9,644 nucleotides of DNA from an uncultured Lachnospiraceae bacterium. GTDB lineage: Bacteria > Bacillota > Clostridia > Lachnospirales > Lachnospiraceae. The DNA is taken from contig CAMWMO010000018.1 in assembly GCA_947175305.1 (NCBI GenBank), positions 1-9,644 of the forward strand. The letters are read 5' to 3'. The notes below the pieces were generated by a model, which made no database searches, was not told the DNA's origin, and saw only the letters and a list, made by a program, of their open reading frames with translations. How positions within the stretch are numbered: position 1 is the stretch's first letter; every line of letters begins with the position of its first letter. Below are positions 5,534 to 9,644 of this stretch, one piece after another. Both the position numbers and the translations under genes were made by a program.

Positions 5534-5823
5534 TGGCAAAAAAAATATCGCTGCGCCAGTGCGTGGGCTGCGGGCAGATGAAAGATAAAAAAGAGATGAT
5601 GCGTGTGTTGAAGAGCGCGGAGGGTCCGGTGGTTTTGGACGTGACCGGGAGAAAAAACGGAAGAGGCGCCTATCTGTGTAAGAGCGGCGACTGTCTGGCG
5701 GGAGCGAGAAAAAACAAGGGACTGGAGCGGTCGCTTAAGATGCGCATACCGGATGAAATATACGAGAATCTGGAAAAGGAGTTTGAGGAGGGCGGGTATG
5801 AGTCAAATGCCGGGAAAGGATAA
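5533..5823 (+). CDS. ylxR: YlxR/RnpM family RNA-binding protein (DUF448)
   Basis: A 96-residue basic protein with the family's RQCVGCGQMKDKKEMMR start (residues 8-24) and the GRGAYLC motif at 43-49. Cysteines at 10, 13, 49 and 54 are in the usual positions. The family is conserved between nusA and infB in Gram-positive bacteria. Its B. subtilis member has been reported to bind RNase P RNA and modulate RNase P, hence the alternative name RnpM. The start ATG overlaps the nusA stop by one base (TAATG). AGGAGG at 5523-5528 supports it, so translation is likely coupled to nusA. The C-terminal 26 bases also carry the start of ylxQ. Confidence 0.93.
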   Translation: MAKKISLRQCVGCGQMKDKKEMMRVLKSAEGPVVLDVTGRKNGRGAYLCKSGDCLAGARKNKGLERSLKMRIPDEIYENLEKEFEEGGYESNAGKG

Positions 5824-6121
5824 GGTGTTGTCCATGCTGGGACTCGCCACACGCTCCAGAAATGTTGTCAGTGGCGGATTTGCAACGGAACAGGCGGTCA
5901 AGAGCGGTAAGGCCAGTCTGGTCATCATAGCGGAGGATGCGTCGGGTAATACCAGAAAAAAGTATAGTAACATGTGTGATTTTTACAGGGTTCCCTGTGT
6001 GCTCTATGGAACAAAGAGCGTGCTTGGACATTCCATGGGCAAGGAGGAACGATCGATCCTTGCATTGACAGATGAGGGATTTGCAGATTCGATACAGAAG
6101 CATTTGGCGGATTCGAAATAG
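5798..6121 (+). CDS. ylxQ: L7Ae-family ribosomal-like protein YlxQ
   Basis: A 107-residue protein of the L7Ae/L30e fold. Visible landmarks are LGLATRSRNVVSGGFATEQAVKSG near residues 14-37 (shown here only to place the RNA-binding helix), then LVIIAEDASGNTRKK and VPCVLYGTKSVLGHSMGKE. This matches B. subtilis YlxQ, a K-turn-binding protein whose cellular role is not settled. The frame is open 15 codons further upstream to an ATG at 5753. I place the start at 5798 because GGAGGG at 5787-5792 is five bases before it and the protein then begins just ahead of the conserved fold. This start overlaps ylxR by 26 bases in a different frame, which suggests translational coupling. infB follows after 15 bases. 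Confidence 0.9.
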   Translation: MSQMPGKDKVLSMLGLATRSRNVVSGGFATEQAVKSGKASLVIIAEDASGNTRKKYSNMCDFYRVPCVLYGTKSVLGHSMGKEERSILALTDEGFADSIQKHLADSK

Positions 6122-6136
6122 TTGGAGGTAGTAAGT

Positions 6137-8884
6137 ATGGCGAAGATGAAAGTACATGAGCTTGCAAAAGAATTAGACAGGAAGAGCAAGGAACTGATCG
6201 ACTTCCTGCAGGCTAAAGGATATGAGGTAAAGGCAGCGCAGAGTTCCATTGAGGATGAGGCGATCGCGCTGGTGAAAAAAGAATTTGGCAAAGCCGAACA
6301 GGAAAAGCCCGCGAAGGAGGAAAAACCGCAGGAGACCAAGACGGAGAAGGCTCCTGAGGCAGCCAAAGCCGAGACGGCACCCGAAGCGCCTAAGGCGGCG
6401 GAAAAGAAGGATGGGAAAGCCGAGGCTCCTAAAAAGAAAAAGATCATCTTCGTGAGCAATCCCCAGAATTCCAAGATGGGAGGAAAGCAGGCTCAGGGAG
6501 GAGGAAACCGTGGGAACGGCAGACCGATGGGCAACGGCGCTCGTCCTGTGCAGCCGCAGAACACGCCTCACAAGATCGTGCGGCCTACCCAGAAACCAAT
6601 CCCGGTGACGGCAGAGCCTTATGATGTGCGCCAAAAGCAGCAGCAGGAGAGACGGTTAGAGCAGCGGCAGCAGGAGAGACGGTTAGAGCAGCGGCAGCAG
6701 GAGAAGCGGGAAAACAGCAGGAACGTAACGACAGCCGGACAGGAGAGAGCGGGCAGTGCAGGAGAAAATCACAGAGCTGAGGGCCAGAGCAGGCCGAATT
6801 ATAACAACGGTCAGGGTGATCGCAGGAGTGGCGGCGCTCCCTTCGCTGGTGGCCGGAATGGTGGAAATAATGACCGCGCTCAGAGAGGAGCTGGCGGGCA
6901 GGACAATAGATTTCGGAAAAATAACGGTCCAAAGGACTTTGTCGCCGAGGCGCCCGGCAAGGACGTGGAGAAGCATCGGGAGGACGAGAAGCGCAGGGCC
7001 AATCAGGATAGGGATAAACGCTCCAGGAAGGATCATATCTATGAGGAGGACGAAGCGGCAGTAAAGAACCGCAACAGAGCGGGCCGGTTTATCAAGCCGG
7101 AGAAGAAGCCCGAGGAGTCCAAGGAGGAGCAGATCAAAGTGATCACGATCCCGGAAACTTTGACCATCAGGGATCTGGCGGATAAGATGAAGATCCAGCC
7201 CTCAGCTATCATTAAGAAGCTCTTTTTACAGGGTCAGATCGTGACATTAAATTCCGACGTCACCTTCGAGGAGGCGGAAAATATTGCCATCGAGTACGAG
7301 ATCATCTGTGAGAAAGAGGTCAAGGTGGATGTGATCGAGGAGCTTCTGCGTGAGGAAGAGGAGGATGAGGCTACCATGGTGGCGCGTCCGCCGGTCATCT
7401 GCGTTATGGGGCATGTAGATCACGGTAAGACCTCCCTTTTGGATGCAATCCGTAAGACTAATGTGACGGATAAAGAGGCGGGTGGTATTACCCAGGCCAT
7501 CGGTGCATACACGGTAAGCGCCAAAGGACAGAGCATTACTTTCCTGGATACACCGGGTCATGAAGCTTTTACCGCTATGCGTATGCGCGGCGCCAATTCG
7601 ACAGATATCGCGGTTCTGGTGGTGGCGGCTGATGACGGCGTAATGCCTCAGACGGTGGAGGCGATCAACCATGCGAAGGCGGCAGGGATCGAGATCATCG
7701 TAGCAGTCAATAAGATCGATAAGCCTAACGCGAACATTGACCGTGTGAAGCAGGAGATGACAGAGTACGAGCTGATTCCGGTAGATTGGGGCGGATCCAC
7801 GGAGTTTGTGCCTGTGTCTGCAAAATCGGGAGAAGGAATCGAGAATCTGTTAGAGACGATCCTGCTCACAGCGGAGATCTTAGAGCTTAAGGCGAACCCG
7901 GACAGAAATGCCAGAGGTCTGGTGATCGAGGCGGAGTTAGACAAGGGAAGAGGACCGGTAGCGACCGTGCTGGTACAGAAGGGTACACTCCATGTGGGAG
8001 ACTTTATCTCCGCAGGGGCAAGCCATGGCAAAGTGCGCGCGATGATAGACGATAAGGGCAGACGGGTCAAGGAGGCGACTCCTTCCACACCGGTGGAGAT
8101 CCTGGGATTATCCGATGTGCCCAGCGCCGGAGAGGTATTTATCGTCCATGAAAATGATAAGAGTGCAAAATCCTATGCGGAGACCTATATGGTACAGCAT
8201 AAGGAGGAGATGCTGGCAGAAACAAAAACCAAGATGTCTCTTGACGATCTGTTCAACCAGATTCAGGAGGGCAATCTGAAGGAGCTGAACCTGATCGTCA
8301 AAGCGGATGTGCAGGGCAGCGTGGAGGCCGTAAAGCAGAGTCTGATGAAGTTGTCCAACGAGGAAGTGGTGGTGAAGTGCATCCACGGCGGCGTGGGGGC
8401 AATCAACGAGTCGGATGTGTCTCTAGCTTCCGCCTCCTCGGCTATCATCATCGGTTTCAATGTGAGACCGGATGCGACAGCCAAGACCGTGGCGGAGCGG
8501 GAAGGCGTGGATGTACGTCTCTACAAGGTGATCTATCAGGCAATCGAGGATATCGAGGCAGCCATGAAGGGTATGTTAGACCCGATCTTCGAGGAGAAGG
8601 TGATCGGCCACGCGGAGGTACGTCAGATATTCAAAGCGTCTGCAATCGGAAATATCGCAGGCTCCTATGTGCTTGACGGCGAGTTCCAGAGAAATTGCAA
8701 GATCCGCATCCGCAGAGGCGATGAGCAGATCTACGAGGGTGAGCTTGCCTCACTGAAGCGTTTCAAGGATGATGTGAAGGAAGTGAAGGCCGGATTCGAG
8801 TGCGGTCTGGTGTTTGAGGGCTTCGATAAGATGCAGGAGCTTGATATCGTAGAGGCATATATCATGGTGGAGGTGCCCAGATAA
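6137..8884 (+). CDS. infB: Translation initiation factor IF-2
   Basis: A 915-residue IF2. An N-terminal IF2_N domain ([14 protein letters not shown], about 1-50) is followed by a long low-complexity linker. It is E/K/A/P-rich at about 55-105 and G/N/R/Q-rich at about 110-300. A second IF2_N-type domain (about 335-392) precedes the GTPase, which has GHVDHGKT at 425-432, DTPGH at 471-475, NKID at 525-528 and SAK at 561-563. Domains II-IV follow to the end and include [11 protein letters not shown] near 750. It binds GTP and initiator fMet-tRNA and promotes subunit joining. A TTG at 6122 extends the frame by five codons. The ATG at 6137 is preferred because GGAGG at 6124-6128 lies eight bases before it and the family starts with M-(A)[20 protein letters not shown]. 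The linker holds an exact 27-bp tandem repeat. rbfA begins one base after the stop. Confidence 0.98.
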   Translation: MAKMKVHELAKELDRKSKELIDFLQAKGYEVKAAQSSIEDEAIALVKKEFGKAEQEKPAKEEKPQETKTEKAPEAAKAETAPEAPKAAEKKDGKAEAPKKKKIIFVSNPQNSKMGGKQAQGGGNRGNGRPMGNGARPVQPQNTPHKIVRPTQKPIPVTAEPYDVRQKQQQERRLEQRQQERRLEQRQQEKRENSRNVTTAGQERAGSAGENHRAEGQSRPNYNNGQGDRRSGGAPFAGGRNGGNNDRAQRGAGGQDNRFRKNNGPKDFVAEAPGKDVEKHREDEKRRANQDRDKRSRKDHIYEEDEAAVKNRNRAGRFIKPEKKPEESKEEQIKVITIPETLTIRDLADKMKIQPSAIIKKLFLQGQIVTLNSDVTFEEAENIAIEYEIICEKEVKVDVIEELLREEEEDEATMVARPPVICVMGHVDHGKTSLLDAIRKTNVTDKEAGGITQAIGAYTVSAKGQSITFLDTPGHEAFTAMRMRGANSTDIAVLVVAADDGVMPQTVEAINHAKAAGIEIIVAVNKIDKPNANIDRVKQEMTEYELIPVDWGGSTEFVPVSAKSGEGIENLLETILLTAEILELKANPDRNARGLVIEAELDKGRGPVATVLVQKGTLHVGDFISAGASHGKVRAMIDDKGRRVKEATPSTPVEILGLSDVPSAGEVFIVHENDKSAKSYAETYMVQHKEEMLAETKTKMSLDDLFNQIQEGNLKELNLIVKADVQGSVEAVKQSLMKLSNEEVVVKCIHGGVGAINESDVSLASASSAIIIGFNVRPDATAKTVAEREGVDVRLYKVIYQAIEDIEAAMKGMLDPIFEEKVIGHAEVRQIFKASAIGNIAGSYVLDGEFQRNCKIRIRRGDEQIYEGELASLKRFKDDVKEVKAGFECGLVFEGFDKMQELDIVEAYIMVEVPR
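6641..6704 (+). repeat. Exact 27-bp tandem repeat in the IF2 linker
   Basis: Two identical 27-bp units (6641-6667 and 6668-6694) are followed by the first 10 bases of a third. Each unit encodes a nine-residue block of the QQERRLEQR type, so the linker carries a duplicated charged helix-prone segment (about residues 169-190). Because 27 is a multiple of 3, copy-number change would stay in frame. Confidence 0.95.
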
Positions 8885-8885
8885 T

Positions 8886-9290
8886 ATGAGGAAGAATAGT
8901 GTCAAAAATACCCGCATCAACGGGGAGGTGCAGCGTGTGCTGGCGGAGATCATCCGCAGCGGGATCAAGGATCCGAGGATCGCTCCGATGACCTCCGTGG
9001 TGGCAGTGGAGGTGGCTCCCGATCTTAAGACCTGTAAGGTGTGGATCAGTGTGCTGGGAGATGAGAAGGCACAGACGGATACCCTCGCGGGGCTTAAGAG
9101 CGCGGAGGGTTATATCCGCGGACAGCTGGCGCACACTATCAATCTGCGCAATACGCCGCAGTTGACCTTTATCATGGATCAATCCATTGCCTACGGGGTG
9201 AATATGGCGAGGCGGATCGAGGAAGTGGTCGCATCAGACCGGGAAGCTGCAAAAACAGATGAGGGAAATGAAAATGAAGAAGATCAGTGA
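8886..9290 (+). CDS. rbfA: 30S ribosome-binding factor RbfA
   Basis: A 134-residue protein with a single type II KH fold. It shows the early helix NGEVQRVLAEII (12-23), the KDPRIAPMTSV segment (28-38), strand CKVWISVLGD (50-59), the interhelical A-E-G (73-75) of RbfA KH domains, and the signature LRNTPQLTFIMDQSIAYG at 87-104. The last 20 residues are acidic and probably disordered. RbfA binds immature 30S near helix 1 of 16S rRNA and assists late maturation and cold growth. GGAGGTG at 8869-8875, inside infB, serves as its ribosome binding site. One base separates it from infB, and it overlaps the next gene by 17 bases. Confidence 0.96.
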   Translation: MRKNSVKNTRINGEVQRVLAEIIRSGIKDPRIAPMTSVVAVEVAPDLKTCKVWISVLGDEKAQTDTLAGLKSAEGYIRGQLAHTINLRNTPQLTFIMDQSIAYGVNMARRIEEVVASDREAAKTDEGNENEEDQ

Positions 9291-9644
9291 TTTCAAGGAG
9301 GCAAAGTCCATAGCGATCAGCGGCCATGTCAGACCCGACGGGGATTGTGTCTGTTCTGTGATGGCGCTGTATCTCTATCTGCAAAAGGAGGCGCCCCGGG
9401 CGCAGATTGATGTGTATCTGGAGGAGCCACCGGCTGTTTTCCGGTTTTTAAAGGGAATAGAAAATATTAAATCAGAATTTAATACAGATGAAACATATGA
9501 TGTTTTCTTTGTTCTTGACTGTAATGACGAGCGTTTGGGGAATGCACTGCCCATTTTTAAACGGGCGCGCAGACGCATCAACATAGACCATCACATCATC
9601 AATACGTGCTGTGGAGATGAGAACTTGATAGAGCCGGAGAGAAT
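9274..9644 (+). CDS. nrnA: DHH-family phosphoesterase, NrnA-like (5' part, cut by window edge)
   Basis: Only the first 123 codons are present; the frame is open to the window edge. Motif I of the DHH family is seen as GHVRPDGDC (residues 17-25). Motif II is LDCND (81-85) and motif III is NIDHHIIN (103-110), which contains the DHH triad. These are the Mn-binding residues of the RecJ-like phosphoesterases. The operon position after rbfA matches the bifunctional oligoribonuclease / 3'-phosphoadenosine-5'-phosphate phosphatase NrnA, which degrades very short RNAs and recycles pAp. The C-terminal DHHA1 domain lies beyond the window. I chose the ATG at 9274, eight bases after GAGGG (9261-9265). The in-frame ATG at 9268 is only two bases from it. 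The start overlaps rbfA by 17 bases. Confidence 0.88.
   Translation, partial: MKKISDFKEAKSIAISGHVRPDGDCVCSVMALYLYLQKEAPRAQIDVYLEEPPAVFRFLKGIENIKSEFNTDETYDVFFVLDCNDERLGNALPIFKRARRRINIDHHIINTCCGDENLIEPER

Noticed and set aside
4859..5539. Minus-strand open frame of 226 codons
   Set aside because: It is antisense to nusA. Its hydrophobic start is the complement of the repetitive acidic tail codons, a known artefact.
5753..5797. Upstream ATG extending ylxQ by 15 codons
   Set aside because: The added residues are basic, unlike the family start, and the strong ribosome binding site is placed for the ATG at 5798.
6122..6136. TTG start extending infB by five codons
   Set aside because: The ribosome binding site GGAGG lies inside this extension, and the family begins at the ATG at 6137.

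Overview
The window looks like chromosome from a member of the Clostridia, most likely Lachnospiraceae. The grounds are the gene order rimP-nusA-ylxR-ylxQ-infB-rbfA-nrnA, strong AGGAGG-type ribosome binding sites, moderate GC genes with AT-rich intergenic DNA, a short NusA without the C-terminal AR repeats, a long-linker IF2, and a large polytopic membrane protein of a kind I associate with this family (DUF6020-like). This is inference from recognised protein sequences; no search was run.

Layout. Positions 1-131 hold nothing I can support. A small heptad-repeat coiled-coil protein lies on the minus strand (132-506), with a good promoter overlapped by a perfect 10-bp inverted repeat (560-600). 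After an AT-rich divergent intergenic region there is a short relic (743-846). It has a strong ribosome binding site and the first 13 codons of what looks like a MOFRL-family glycerate kinase, fused out of frame to that family's last ~21 codons. An intact metallo-beta-lactamase-fold protein follows (915-1745). It converges on a 613-residue membrane protein (1742-3583, minus) so tightly that the two stop codons share a TTAA.

From about 3640 to the right edge is the translation/transcription housekeeping operon. An extended -10 promoter (3675-3703) is followed by a leader of about 160 nt with three strong consecutive hairpins. Then come rimP, nusA, ylxR (rnpM), ylxQ (L7Ae family), infB and rbfA, and the start of a DHH-family NrnA-like phosphoesterase cut by the window edge. 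Spacing is very tight (1-nt overlap, 26-nt overlap, 15-nt gap, 1-nt gap, 17-nt overlap), which implies cotranscription and translational coupling. The products act in 30S maturation (RimP, RbfA), initiation (IF2), transcription elongation and termination (NusA), RNase P or K-turn RNA binding (YlxR, YlxQ), and turnover of very short RNAs (NrnA).

I do not see a convincing new multi-gene system. The items most worth following are the structured rimP leader, which could be a NusA-dependent attenuator; the internally deleted glycerate kinase that leaves a 13-codon ORF with an excellent ribosome binding site ahead of the MBL gene; the operator-like palindromes in the 507-742 region; and the low-complexity features of NusA (acidic, tyrosine-rich tail) and IF2 (exact 27-bp tandem repeat).
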